From the NCBI GenBank assembly GCA_029261255.1, contig JAJDBQ010000208.1, positions 1 through 45,538 of the forward strand: a stretch of DNA of 45,538 bases, given 5' to 3'. The stretch comes from Nitrospirales bacterium (GTDB taxonomy: Bacteria; Nitrospirota; Nitrospiria; Nitrospirales; UBA8639). The notes beneath the pieces are model-generated. The model was given only the letters and a program-made list of their open reading frames with translations. It was not told the DNA's origin and ran no database searches. The translations under genes were made by a program, and so were the position numbers. Within the stretch, counting starts at the first letter, position 1; each line of letters starts with the position of its first letter. Below, piece by piece: positions 16,272 through 24,894 of the stretch.

Positions 16272-17510
16272 TTACCCCTGGGTCCGCACGTGAATAGCCT
16301 CAACGGCATTCCGTAAATATCCATTCGGGTTCCATTTGGGATGCAGTTGCTGAGACTCACCAATTCTATTAATTGCCAGCGATTGCAATTGATATGATTG
16401 TACTGGTTTCAATGAGACCGCAATTTCCCATTGGCGAAAAGAAAAATCGCCATAATCTTTTCCAAGTTTGGCGGCTTTCCAATGCTGGCCACCATCTGAA
16501 GAGAACAAGACCTGATCAATGCCATATCCCTGATCGAAGGCAATACCTTTAACGAGTATCTTGGTGCCGATATCTATAGTGGCACCATCATGTATATTGG
16601 TAATAAAAGACCGAACCTTCATCGTGGAGATGGGGATTTTATCCTTAGCTTTTTCTCCTGGCTCTAAACATCCGCAAGCATTGTCAGGAATGCGATAGGC
16701 AGGATCCATCCAGAACTTGTGATCTTCTTGATTGAGCACTTCGATATCATTGAGCATTTTCACCCAATAGGTGGCATACCATCCGGGAACGACGAGACGA
16801 AGAGGAAAGCCGTTGAGAATGGGTAGAGGCTCGCCATTCATCGCATAAGCCACAATCACGCTGTCGGCTGTGGCATCATTTAGAGGTAGAGATTTCAGGA
16901 AATCTGGTGTGCCATCTGCAACGGGACGATCTAACCCGTCAAATCGGACATGCTGGGCATCGCTTTCTATTCCAACTTTTTCTAATAGATCTCGCAGTCG
17001 AAGACCTTTCCACAGGGCGTTGCCCATCGCTCCATGCCCCCACTGCCCTCCAGCCACGCGAGGCTCAGAAAAACCACGACTATTTCCTGCGCATTGGCAG
17101 ACCGCCGCTATCTCTACCGGCTCAAATTGTTCTTGTAAATCTTTGAGGCTGAAAGATAAGGGCTGTTTGACTCGCCCTCGAATGCTTAAGCGAAATGTTT
17201 GCAGATCAATTGAAGTGGGAATATTGGCTAAATGCCAGCGAACAAAGAAAGCATCATTCGGAGTAAACACATCATCATTGAAAATTGGAAAAGGTGTTTC
17301 CAATTGTGGTGGCCGTGTAGTCATGACCATCAATGGACGCTTTTCAGGAAACGTGACAAGAGGTCGATCTCCACGACTGAATGGAAGCTCGATGCTTTTT
17401 GGTGAGCTTGCTAAGACGGACTGTTTTCCGAGAACACTCAGCCCTCCCACAACGAGGCTTGTTTGGAGCAGTCGTCTGCGAGTTAATCCATCAGAATTAA
17501 AGTGTGCCAT
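16272..17510 (-). CDS. sorA: Sulfite dehydrogenase molybdenum subunit (SorA/SUOX family)
   Basis: 412 residues. A twin-arginine signal (LTRRRLLQTS, residues 9-18) sends the folded cofactor-loaded enzyme to the periplasm. The sulfite-oxidase-fold molybdopterin domain covers about 60-270, with the molybdenum-ligand cysteine in QCAGNSR (Cys140), followed by a Mo-cofactor dimerisation domain (about 285-400). It should oxidise sulfite to sulfate and pass two electrons to the SorB-like cytochrome encoded next. The start ATG is well placed for the Tat signal. Alternative: a nitrate-reductase-like or MsrP-type member of the same superfamily. The cytochrome partner and the nearby exporter favour sulfite. 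Confidence 0.9.
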   Translation of the reverse strand: MAHFNSDGLTRRRLLQTSLVVGGLSVLGKQSVLASSPKSIELPFSRGDRPLVTFPEKRPLMVMTTRPPQLETPFPIFNDDVFTPNDAFFVRWHLANIPTSIDLQTFRLSIRGRVKQPLSFSLKDLQEQFEPVEIAAVCQCAGNSRGFSEPRVAGGQWGHGAMGNALWKGLRLRDLLEKVGIESDAQHVRFDGLDRPVADGTPDFLKSLPLNDATADSVIVAYAMNGEPLPILNGFPLRLVVPGWYATYWVKMLNDIEVLNQEDHKFWMDPAYRIPDNACGCLEPGEKAKDKIPISTMKVRSFITNIHDGATIDIGTKILVKGIAFDQGYGIDQVLFSSDGGQHWKAAKLGKDYGDFSFRQWEIAVSLKPVQSYQLQSLAINRIGESQQLHPKWNPNGYLRNAVEAIHVRTQG

Positions 17511-17537
17511 CGACTTTCCTCAATGCGTTCAACTAAT

Positions 17538-18617
17538 TCAATGTGCCATGATGAAATCGATGCGATCCACTGTCTCTTGTATCATCTCTTCTTTTTTGGG
17601 GAGAACGACTCCGGTGATTTTGGCTAATGATTTATGTGGGGTGGTGAACTCCGTTTGTTTCATACTCTCCAAGGAAGCCTCAATGCTTTCGAGCGCTTCT
17701 TTCTTGTGGCCCATTTTAAATTGAATTTCCCCTATCATGCGATGTAGAAACATTTTTTCACTCTTCGGAGTATGCGGAAGTGCCTGTATGCCTGTTGCCA
17801 ACGCTTTTTCATTATTGCTCATCAATAGGTAGCACTGTATTAAGCGATCTCGCATTTGAGAATCTTCGGGTCTTAATTTCACAAGTTTTTTGGCAAATGG
17901 TAGAGCCTTGTTGATGTCATGCTGATCTTTCTCTTCAAAATAGTAACTCACTAATTCGTACATTGTCTTCCAATCCTCGGGGTGTGATTCTACCCAGCTG
18001 ACAAGGAATTTTTCGTATATTTTGGGGGTGTTTAAATCACGTAAGCTGTTTTTAATATCAAGATCGTCAGGATGAATTTCCATCCAGTCAAATATAAACT
18101 GTTCATAAAGAGTCTTGGAGCCTAGACGTTCTGGGAATTTTTCCGTGGGGAGATCTTTAAGTAACTCTGCAACAGATGTTTCCTCACCACCAACCTCTAT
18201 TACGGCAGATCGAGTAAGTGCTTCATGCATAGTAGGAGACCAAAAAATTATCCCATCTCTTACTAATGCTATACGTTTGTTCTTGAGACGTCCCGTGACT
18301 TCACGAATTTTCCGCCACGAATCTGGATTGAAATGCATGATGAACCCTTTGTCATCTTCAAAAAGAGGTTCAAAGTCATAAGTCGTAAAACCTACGATAT
18401 CTTCGTTACTTATGACAATTTCTTTAGAAGCTCTTTGAGGCATGCCATCATGATCCTGCAACAGAATCCATGGGATATTTTCTTGATCTTCAAGGAGGAT
18501 TCTGAATTCAATTTCAACTCCGGCGTTTCTGTAGAACACTGGATCGGGAAGATCCTCTGCTCCGATGAATGTTGGCAGAAACAATAGAATGACGATGAGG
18601 TAGGCGATCTGTCTCAT
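17538..18617 (-). CDS. Exported TPR-repeat protein
   Basis: 359 residues from ATG 18615-18617. Signal peptide MRQIAYLIVILLFLPTFIGA, so periplasmic or outer-membrane facing. The N-terminal half (to about residue 150) is unrecognised. The second half is helical, with TPR-like units (DWKTMYELVSYYFEE, ALPFAKKLVKLRPEDSQMRDRLIQCYLL, NNEKALATGIQALPHTP, MFLHRMIGEIQFKMGHKKEALESIEASLE). The longer frame to 18683 adds 22 residues before the signal and is unlikely. It lies 27 bases upstream of sorA on the same strand, so co-transcription is likely. It might be an assembly or scaffold factor for the periplasmic redox proteins, but that is a guess from position only. Confidence 0.82.
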   Translation of the reverse strand: MRQIAYLIVILLFLPTFIGAEDLPDPVFYRNAGVEIEFRILLEDQENIPWILLQDHDGMPQRASKEIVISNEDIVGFTTYDFEPLFEDDKGFIMHFNPDSWRKIREVTGRLKNKRIALVRDGIIFWSPTMHEALTRSAVIEVGGEETSVAELLKDLPTEKFPERLGSKTLYEQFIFDWMEIHPDDLDIKNSLRDLNTPKIYEKFLVSWVESHPEDWKTMYELVSYYFEEKDQHDINKALPFAKKLVKLRPEDSQMRDRLIQCYLLMSNNEKALATGIQALPHTPKSEKMFLHRMIGEIQFKMGHKKEALESIEASLESMKQTEFTTPHKSLAKITGVVLPKKEEMIQETVDRIDFIMAH

Positions 18618-18786
18618 ATTTGGTCTAGTGAAATTGTTAGGAATTTCCTGGAGAATTTCCAAAAGTCTAGATGGAAGAATCAAGGTCTCGATACCAATCG
18701 AACGTTCCCTGTCTGGCCAAAGACAAAAATTTTCCCCGAACTTTTATCGCAGAAGTATTCAGCGTTATTTTACAGAATAAAGACGA

Positions 18787-19191
18787 TCAGCAAGGCTGGC
18801 CGTTGAAGACGCAGGGCTTATAGCGCGTGATATCAAACTCGGTGTCTTCTTGGTAGACCAATTCATTGCCGTTCACCCCATCGAGTTGGGGATCGTTGAA
18901 CATTGTATGGTTCCACCAATAAAAAATTGGATGTTCTGGCAGAAAGTAGACGGGATTACCGTAGGAACTACGTTTGTGTCCTTGAACGGTTCGGCCTGTG
19001 ACGTAATCGACTTTTCCGTCGCCGTCTAAGGAATAGAGAGAAAGAAAGAGACGAGATTCTTGATCGTAGATTTCGTCGATACGCGTGGTTTCATCGGGTT
19101 CGGGAGGTAAGGATTGGAAGGCGGGATTCGAGATGGGAACGGAAGTCAATACAAGCCAGCTGGAAAATGCGAATAAGGCTAAACCTGTCAT
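18787..19191 (-). CDS. Small exported hypothetical protein with a calcium-loop-like motif
   Basis: 134 residues with an N-terminal hydrophobic segment (signal peptide or anchor, about 1-20). The middle contains SLDGDGKVDYVTGRTV, which resembles an EF-hand or dockerin calcium loop (D-x-D-G-x-V/I-D). The C-terminus is YKPCVFNGQPC, with two cysteines seven residues apart that could form a disulfide. I do not recognise the family. It lies between a cytochrome c gene (22 bases) and the TPR gene in a same-strand run, so it may belong to the same periplasmic electron-transfer unit. Confidence 0.72.
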   Translation of the reverse strand: MTGLALFAFSSWLVLTSVPISNPAFQSLPPEPDETTRIDEIYDQESRLFLSLYSLDGDGKVDYVTGRTVQGHKRSSYGNPVYFLPEHPIFYWWNHTMFNDPQLDGVNGNELVYQEDTEFDITRYKPCVFNGQPC

Positions 19192-19213
19192 GGGTCATGT
19201 CCCCCCTTTTGGG

Positions 19214-19660
19214 TTACGATTTGCCAAATGCCCTCACGTATAATAACACATGCCAGGCCTCCTCTTCACTAAGGACAAGTGGGATAAATGGCGCCATCGC
19301 TGTACCGGGGCTTCCGTTTTTCAGGATCCAAAGTAATTCCCCATCTGTTCGAGCCGCCTGCCAGTCTTTGTCAGTAAAATTTCTTGGAAGTTTCCCCACT
19401 AACCCTGGAATCTTTCCGAGGCCCTTCCCGTCACGCCCATGACAGGTGACGCAGAATGCTTTTCCATGGAAAAGCTTTTTCCCTTTCTCGATATTCTCAG
19501 GTGTTGAGGGGAACGGATTTACCCAGGCTTGCGCTTCGGCTATTTGGTCTTGAGGCACTCTTTGCTTTAACACTTGCGGGTCAGCCGCTTCACTTGTCAA
19601 AGGTAAAATGCTCTGGAGCAAGAGACTGAAAAAACATAGCGTTCCTATTATCCAAGGCAT
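19214..19660 (-). CDS. Class I c-type cytochrome, monohaem, exported
   Basis: 148 residues. Signal peptide to about residue 26 (LTSEAA), haem-attachment motif CVTCH at 70-74, and a likely axial Met in GTAMAPF (about residue 122); a class I fold of about 85 residues. ATG 19658-19660 is chosen because AAGGAG lies 8 bases upstream; an in-frame GTG two codons earlier is less suitable. Periplasmic electron carrier. Its position two genes above sorA-sorB suggests it may carry electrons from the sulfite dehydrogenase towards a terminal oxidase, but it could equally serve another pathway. Confidence 0.9.
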   Translation of the reverse strand: MPWIIGTLCFFSLLLQSILPLTSEAADPQVLKQRVPQDQIAEAQAWVNPFPSTPENIEKGKKLFHGKAFCVTCHGRDGKGLGKIPGLVGKLPRNFTDKDWQAARTDGELLWILKNGSPGTAMAPFIPLVLSEEEAWHVLLYVRAFGKS

Positions 19661-19692
19661 CAGCACTACTCCTTTATACAGGCTTGAGAGAA

Positions 19693-19723
19693 CACAGGGA
19701 GAGCTTCATTCGCTCTCCCTGTG
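19693..19723 (-). terminator. Strong hairpin after the DUF1264 gene
   Basis: Perfect 11-bp stem CACAGGGAGAG / CTCTCCCTGTG with a 9-base loop, 9 bases after the DUF1264 stop in the minus direction and before the cytochrome gene. There is no clear T-run on the minus strand, so it may attenuate or stabilise rather than end transcription. Confidence 0.6.
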
Positions 19724-19731
19724 GCGTGAGG

Positions 19732-20250
19732 TTATTCTGTTCGGAAAACGTGGCCGAGTGAGGTGGGTATGGAGACTGTCCCGTCTGGAACAACTTTATC
19801 TTTACCCCAAAGATGAATAATGACCCCATCAGTTTTCCCAGCGGCTTCGGCAATGGCTTTGACTTTGGCTGGATCCTCAATATCAAGAATTTGAACACGA
19901 CCGGTATCAATCTCAACTTGGTGGTCATGGAATGCTCTATTCCATTGAACTAACGGCACATTTTTTCTGGCAAGTTCTTTCCCGATAAAATATTCAATGG
20001 CCACTAGTTTGGCATTCGAATCGGTGGATTCATAGAGCTGACATTGCAGGACTTCAGGTGAGATCCCTTTGCAATAATGATGGTAGGGACCTCCAACGGT
20101 TCCGTCAGCCATCATATGTGGGGCTTGAACATGAATATTATATCCATCGGTTGGGCTCCCCCCCTCACTCATGGCTGGGGTGGTCATACACCCCATCGCC
20201 AGAAAACTCAAAGCCCCTACGAATGCTAGTGAACGGATTGAACGGTGCAT
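19732..20250 (-). CDS. DUF1264-family lipoprotein
   Basis: 172 residues. The lipoprotein signal ends at Cys21 (SFLAMG|C). The mature part shows the family pattern YHHYCK...LQCQLYES...NAKLVAIEYFIG, followed by NVPLVQWNRAFHDHQVEIDTG, as in DUF1264 (relatives include plant oil-body-associated proteins). The His and Cys content around HHYC could bind a metal, which is speculation. ATG 20248-20250 has an ideal AAGGAGG ribosome binding site 5 bases upstream; the longer open frame to 20493 is rejected. Biochemical role unknown. It lies in the same-strand run that ends with the sulfite genes. Confidence 0.85.
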   Translation of the reverse strand: MHRSIRSLAFVGALSFLAMGCMTTPAMSEGGSPTDGYNIHVQAPHMMADGTVGGPYHHYCKGISPEVLQCQLYESTDSNAKLVAIEYFIGKELARKNVPLVQWNRAFHDHQVEIDTGRVQILDIEDPAKVKAIAEAAGKTDGVIIHLWGKDKVVPDGTVSIPTSLGHVFRTE

Positions 20251-20326
20251 TGCGACCTCCTTGATAGAAATATGTGATGGACTGTCCTGAATTCCTTGTA
20301 AAGGACTATTCAAAATTATAGGCGTT

Positions 20327-20548
20327 CTATTTTGTGATAGCCAATGGGCTTCTTTGGTCGAGCCAATTTGTTGACTTTGAGCGTGGCGGCATCCCATGCT
20401 CTTTTTGCTTCTTTCGGTTTTGAAGAAGCATGGAGTCAAAGTTTTCACCACAGTTAAGGCAGCGCCATACGGCCAGTACATGCATGGCTTCATCTGCGTT
20501 GTAGACTTGATCGCTCATTAATAATCCTTCGCATCGTGGACAATTCAT
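20327..20548 (-). CDS. Mini zinc-ribbon protein, paralogue of 2035-2262
   Basis: 73 residues with Cys3-x2-Cys6 and, 26 residues later, LNCGENFD (second pair WRCLNC, Cys-x2-Cys). The tail is Lys/Arg-rich. Good ribosome binding site (AAAGGAGA) before the ATG. The start overlaps the end of the rhodanese gene by 4 bases (ATGA arrangement), which is strong evidence of translational coupling. Same family as the 75-residue protein near the left end of the window. Zinc binding is inferred from the cysteines; function unknown. Confidence 0.83.
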   Translation of the reverse strand: MNCPRCEGLLMSDQVYNADEAMHVLAVWRCLNCGENFDSMLLQNRKKQKEHGMPPRSKSTNWLDQRSPLAITK

Positions 20549-21135
20549 AATGAATCTCCTTTCTTCGTTGATGTCGAGGGGGAATGTTTGATTCGGTTCA
20601 TCGGGAGCTTGGATAAGAACATGCCCATGAGGCAGGAGTCTGTCACTCCGGCGTGAACCAGTCCGGCTCCGATGATAGCGGGAAGGAGATAAAATCCCTC
20701 ATGGACCGTAAAGCCCAAGGCCACGCCTAGCATGATCAATCCACCTGCTATGGCTCGAACTTGACCTTCTAACGAAATTCCCTGCTGGCCCTTGATGACG
20801 GGTTTTCCCTGATTCACCCACGCGGTGATGCCGCCTTCCAAAATTTCGCATTGCGTCACCCCATTATTCGTCAAATAATCATAGGCGATTTTCACTCGAT
20901 TTTGAGTGCGACAAACCAACTTGATGGGGCGTTGTTGCGCGAGCGTTTTCAATTCGTCGATATAAGCATGCAAGTCTGGTAAGGGAATATTTCTCGCTCC
21001 AGCAATATGTACATTCTCAAATTCTTGAGGTGTTCGGACATCCACATACAAAGGGTCAAGGTCCTGACTAAGGGGAATGTTGTTTGCCTCGGATGTTTCA
21101 GGAATTTGTTCTTGATCGAGCAACGTTGTTGTCAT
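20545..21135 (-). CDS. Rhodanese domain fused to DUF2892 membrane domain (YgaP-like)
   Basis: 196 residues. The rhodanese domain (about 25-115) has the DVRTPQEFENVHIAGARNIPL motif and an active-site loop with Cys75 in CRTQNR, so sulfurtransferase activity is expected. The C-terminal part (about 123-185) holds two hydrophobic helices (AIAGGLIMLGVALGF, LLPAIIGAGLVHAGV) and the DUF2892 end motif DSCLMGMFLSKLPMN. This is the same architecture as E. coli YgaP. It opens a nine-gene minus-strand run that leads to sorA, sorB and the exporter, so a role in sulfane-sulfur handling next to sulfite oxidation is plausible. Confidence 0.9.
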   Translation of the reverse strand: MTTTLLDQEQIPETSEANNIPLSQDLDPLYVDVRTPQEFENVHIAGARNIPLPDLHAYIDELKTLAQQRPIKLVCRTQNRVKIAYDYLTNNGVTQCEILEGGITAWVNQGKPVIKGQQGISLEGQVRAIAGGLIMLGVALGFTVHEGFYLLPAIIGAGLVHAGVTDSCLMGMFLSKLPMNRIKHSPSTSTKKGDSL

Positions 21136-21782
21136 GTATTCTTCCCCTTTACCTATGTATGTTTGTTGTCTATTCAGGTGGAGATCGCTTCAGTATCTCC
21201 GGAAAATTTCATCTCAAGCGAATATCGATCACTCAAATTCATGACGTCATGATTCTTATATAGAGCAACCCTTATGCCATGACCATATTATTTCATTTAA
21301 ATGATTAAATATTACATAAAAACAATAACTTATGATATTTAATGCCAAGATTGTAGACGTGCCAGTATGTGTCATTAACGGAAAGAATGAACAGAATGCG
21401 TTAACTGTTAACTTAACGACTTAACGTTTTAGCAGAAGGAAGATCTGAGAGGTTGTCGAAGAACTCAGGGTTTGAGCGGGAGCTTGGAGTCGTCTCTTGG
21501 AAACTTAGGCCTAAATCTCAGGCGCACTCAATGGGTCCTGGCGATGAAGTGGAGATTGATTCGTGTAAAACAGATCATTCGATCGGAGCTCATTATTTAA
21601 TAGAATTCAGTGAGAGCTGATACAGCTAATTGGCAGGGATGCGATTTAATGATCCGACTTCTCCTTAGGAGTTGCCGCTCAAAGCAATGGGATGTAGTTG
21701 ATTGGTCCACATGTCATTCCCATAAATTCTACGGAAACATCCAGGGATATGTGTGAAGAACCTAGATCCAAGCTATGAAGAG
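21136..21782. other. Regulatory-looking intergenic region
   Basis: About 650 bases with no supported gene, between two minus-strand genes. Close to the rhodanese start is a perfect 12-bp palindrome, CATGACGTCATG (21240-21251), beside a minus-strand AT-rich TATATAAG box, a plausible promoter/operator. Further up, TTAAC(G) occurs five times within about 55 bases (21374, 21401, 21408, 21413 and 21421), partly as inverted pairs (GTTAAC). Both could be binding sites for transcription factors I cannot name. Confidence 0.4.
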
Positions 21783-22262
21783 CTATTCCACTTTTTTTAT
21801 GACAACGTTTTCAATCGTCACAGGCTGAATTCCTTGTGGTGTTCGAATCAGAAGATGAGCATTAACTGTGGAGCCAATAGGCCAAGAGCTATCAGTGCTT
21901 GCGTTAATTTCCTGGTATGAAGAATTCTGGCGATAGCCCTGAGAAAGATCAATGACCCATTTTTCTAACAGTTTTTGTAAAACAAATTTTTCGATAAGCA
22001 GACCTTCAGGTAATTTCCCACCAGTTTTTTCTTTGATCTGAAGCGTAAGGTTCAGGGGTATCCTCGTTTCACCCCCCGGTTGATGATCTTTCCAGAGAAA
22101 AAGGTGAAATTGCAAAGGGTGGTCGAGCTTTTCAATGTTTTGGCTCAAACCACCCTTATGCACGTTGTTTCCCACATTAACTCCTGAAGAGGCAGCACAA
22201 GATGTCAGGACGAGCAGAAGCATGAACAGTATTGTTGTTCTGCCTTTAGCGCAATAGTCCAT
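21783..22262 (-). CDS. Lipoprotein, hypothetical
   Basis: 159 residues. Type II signal peptide (ILFMLLLVLTSC) with a lipid-modified Cys at about residue 22. The mature part has beta-rich stretches (PLQFHLFLWKDHQ, IPLNLTLQIKEKTGG, STVNAHLLIRTPQGIQPVTIENVVIKK) and no motif I recognise. Its start lies 60 bases after the subtilase stop, same strand, and no terminator is visible between them. Co-transcription with the protease from the sigma-54 promoter is therefore likely. It could be a partner, inhibitor or anchor for the protease; position is the only argument. Confidence 0.78.
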   Translation of the reverse strand: MDYCAKGRTTILFMLLLVLTSCAASSGVNVGNNVHKGGLSQNIEKLDHPLQFHLFLWKDHQPGGETRIPLNLTLQIKEKTGGKLPEGLLIEKFVLQKLLEKWVIDLSQGYRQNSSYQEINASTDSSWPIGSTVNAHLLIRTPQGIQPVTIENVVIKKVE

Positions 22263-22322
22263 GACGTTTCAACCTTGTGCATGTGGTGGCTCTCATCATT
22301 ACAGACGAATTCCTCTTCTCAA

Positions 22323-24704
22323 TTATATGCCTGATATCCGCAGAGCGTAAATTTGATTTTCACTCTGATTGGCGACATAGAGTATTCGACGAAGGGAATC
22401 GAATGCAATTCCTTCAGCCTGTCGAGTGCCTCCCCCTGGGGCATCGATGACCCCACGAATCTGTAGTGTCCATGGGTTAAATACCGTGATCTTTCCGGTC
22501 GTGGAATTTGCACTAAACAAGAATCCTCGACCGTATGTTAATCCTCGGCATGCACCACCTGGAGCAGGGAAGGAGCGAAGAACTTGTCCTGTTGAAGCCT
22601 GAAGCATATGAATCTGGGATATCGTGGAATAGAAAATCCTTGATCCCACGACCACCAACCCTTCCCCTCTTCCTGTTGGGGCAGGAATCGAGCTTATTTG
22701 CGAGCCATTGAACATATTGATTCGGTTGATTGAGCCAGCCCCCGTTGTGACATTGGCTGCACGAATGGCTGATCCATCCCACGCTAGACTCCCAATAGTG
22801 TCATTCGAAGCAGGGTCGATAGAACGTCGCACCGCTCCATTGAGGTGGTCAAGGAAATATATACGTTCACTCCCAGCTTTTTGCGTTAGGAAAAGCACAA
22901 CCGGACGCCTTCCCCAAAAAGGGAGGGGGAAGTTTGGGATAAAGGTTAATCCCGTGCTCGATCCGGCATTCTTTTGTGGGAATTTGAACTTGCGATACAG
23001 TGTTGCCTTGAGCTTTGGAGGAGGTGTATGGAGTAACGCTCGATAGGCATTAATCCGGCCTTTGCCTAGTAACCCCGTATAGGCTGGATTTTTGGAATCG
23101 ATATTGTCACACGTATTCTCAATGCATTTTCTCACCTCACTATTCGAGAGACCTAGATTTTTTGACCATATCAGTGCCGCAAGCCCTGCGACATGAGGAG
23201 AGGCCATTGACGTTCCATCTTTGAACCCATAGGTATCGTTGGGTACGGTTGAGTAGATATTGACCCCAGGTGCGGCAACATCAACTTTTTTCCCATAGTT
23301 TGAAAACGAAGCACGTTCGTCACGCTGATCTGTGGCGGCTACGGCAATCACTTCTGGGTAAATGGCTGGATATTGCGGCGTCACATCAATGTTGCTGTTA
23401 GCATTTCCCGCTGCAAATACGACCACCACATTTTTTGCTACCGCATTTCGAATAGCGAACAACACGCCAGAATGATGACCGCTCATTCTCCATGAACAAT
23501 TGATCACATACCGCCGGCTGTTCTTATACTTCAGGGCTAGCTTGGCGACATAGTTAATTGCGTCAGCTCTGTTCTGATTTTTGCCAGAAGTTAGGTTGAC
23601 TCGTAGAGGCATGACCCAAACAGAAGGGGCAACACCAACAACACCTTTGGTATTGCGTCGAGCGGCTACAGTTCCAGCTACATGGGTGCCATGTGTTCCT
23701 GAGTCCCAAGGGACGCTATCAGATGCTGCAAAATCCCAGTCCTCGTTTCCCCGAGGAAGAATGTTGATTTTGAGATCTGGGTGATCGAGATCACAGCCAG
23801 TATCAATGACGGCAACCACGACATTCTTTTTCCCAGACGTAATATTCCAGGCTTGTGGAGCATCAATATCCGCATCGACGGAGCCTGTTGATCCATTAAC
23901 CGATTGACCAGTATTGTGAAGCCCCCATAGACGTCCAAATGCCGCATCAGTGGGTAGGGCGAGTAAATCTGATTCAGCTTCGATATCCATTGCCTCGGGC
24001 TCATTCTCCAATCCATCTTCAGTGAGGTCTCCTGTCTCATTGTCTAAAGATGTCTCTTCAAAGTCTTCATCGAAGAGTTTGTCAATTTGCAGGCCTTCTT
24101 CTTTGAGGGAGTTTTCCGTATATTCACCCTTCACCCTACTTTTGGTTGAGGACCCCAATAGATCGTCAACGCCGACTTCGCTAGGCTCGGCAAACACCAC
24201 TTCTTTCAATTTGCTTAGTTCGCCAATGGACTGGAACAGCCCTTTTCCTTCCGGAACACTAATGGTGTAATACCCATCCGTCCGTTGTTTGGTCACAATA
24301 TTCATTCCACGCTCAGAAAGAATGTCCTGCGCTTTCTTTTCCTGAATCTTCTCAGCAAACTGAACGGTAAATTCATCAGGGATGAAATACCGTCGTCCTC
24401 CATCTTCATCCATCATGACCGGAATGACATTGGCGATATTGCCCCCTCCTTCCAGTGAATCCATCGTTGAGAGGGCTGCGGTCTCATCTCCGACGCGGAG
24501 GATGGCGAACCCATCCTGTGGAGAGAGTTGGGACACGGCACTATCCTCTCTTGAAAGTAGGGTTGCTGCAACATCATCAGATGCCTCCTGATTGAATGTC
24601 GCAACAATCTCATCATCGACAGGTTTAAATTTACAGGTACGTTCTGAGAGTTTGTCGGTGTATTCATATTTGCTTTCTCGTTTAACTTTACTGCGCGATT
24701 CCAT
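22323..24704 (-). CDS. Subtilisin-like (S8) serine protease with acidic linker and C-terminal beta-propeller
   Basis: 793 residues from ATG 24702-24704. N-terminal 250 residues: a propeptide-like region and a very acidic linker (about 205-247). S8 catalytic domain about 255-545 with Asp301 (AVIDTGCDLDHPDL), His338 (SGTHGTHVAGT), oxyanion Asn434 (FAAGN) and Ser499 (DGTSMASPHVAG), so all catalytic residues are present. From about 560, repeated blades (RIYFLDHLNGAVRRS, RIFYSTISQIHMLQASTGQVLRSF, RILYVANQSENQIYAL) indicate a YncE/SMP-30-like propeller. The start has AGGAGG 7 bases upstream. This start gives no signal peptide, which is unusual for the family. The longer frame begins inside the -12 promoter box and is unlikely to be used. 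Confidence 0.93.
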   Translation of the reverse strand: MESRSKVKRESKYEYTDKLSERTCKFKPVDDEIVATFNQEASDDVAATLLSREDSAVSQLSPQDGFAILRVGDETAALSTMDSLEGGGNIANVIPVMMDEDGGRRYFIPDEFTVQFAEKIQEKKAQDILSERGMNIVTKQRTDGYYTISVPEGKGLFQSIGELSKLKEVVFAEPSEVGVDDLLGSSTKSRVKGEYTENSLKEEGLQIDKLFDEDFEETSLDNETGDLTEDGLENEPEAMDIEAESDLLALPTDAAFGRLWGLHNTGQSVNGSTGSVDADIDAPQAWNITSGKKNVVVAVIDTGCDLDHPDLKINILPRGNEDWDFAASDSVPWDSGTHGTHVAGTVAARRNTKGVVGVAPSVWVMPLRVNLTSGKNQNRADAINYVAKLALKYKNSRRYVINCSWRMSGHHSGVLFAIRNAVAKNVVVVFAAGNANSNIDVTPQYPAIYPEVIAVAATDQRDERASFSNYGKKVDVAAPGVNIYSTVPNDTYGFKDGTSMASPHVAGLAALIWSKNLGLSNSEVRKCIENTCDNIDSKNPAYTGLLGKGRINAYRALLHTPPPKLKATLYRKFKFPQKNAGSSTGLTFIPNFPLPFWGRRPVVLFLTQKAGSERIYFLDHLNGAVRRSIDPASNDTIGSLAWDGSAIRAANVTTGAGSINRINMFNGSQISSIPAPTGRGEGLVVVGSRIFYSTISQIHMLQASTGQVLRSFPAPGGACRGLTYGRGFLFSANSTTGKITVFNPWTLQIRGVIDAPGGGTRQAEGIAFDSLRRILYVANQSENQIYALRISGI

Positions 24705-24760
24705 GCTGACACCTCCTAGTAAGAATAAGAAAAAGAATTGACCATGAATGATGTAGATCA

Positions 24761-24774
24761 GCAAAACTAGTGCC
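24761..24774 (-). promoter_or_regulatory. Sigma-54 (-24/-12) promoter of the subtilase operon
   Basis: On the minus strand the sequence reads aGGCACtagttTTGCt: GG and GC are separated by exactly 10 bases, GGCAC matches the -24 box, and TTGC matches the -12 box. The expected transcript start is near 24749, giving a 45-base leader with AGGAGG just before the subtilase ATG. A sigma-54 activator gene lies directly upstream. Seen in sequence by eye; not scored with a matrix. Confidence 0.72.
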
Positions 24775-24894
24775 TAAGCCGTGAAGCGACAGGGTAATGG
24801 CTTTGTGGGCTTCTATACTGCTGATTTAATAGAACATTTTCAGATCGTATTTCGAGGGTCAGACTGATGGAACATGGATAAGAAGCAGTTCGAG

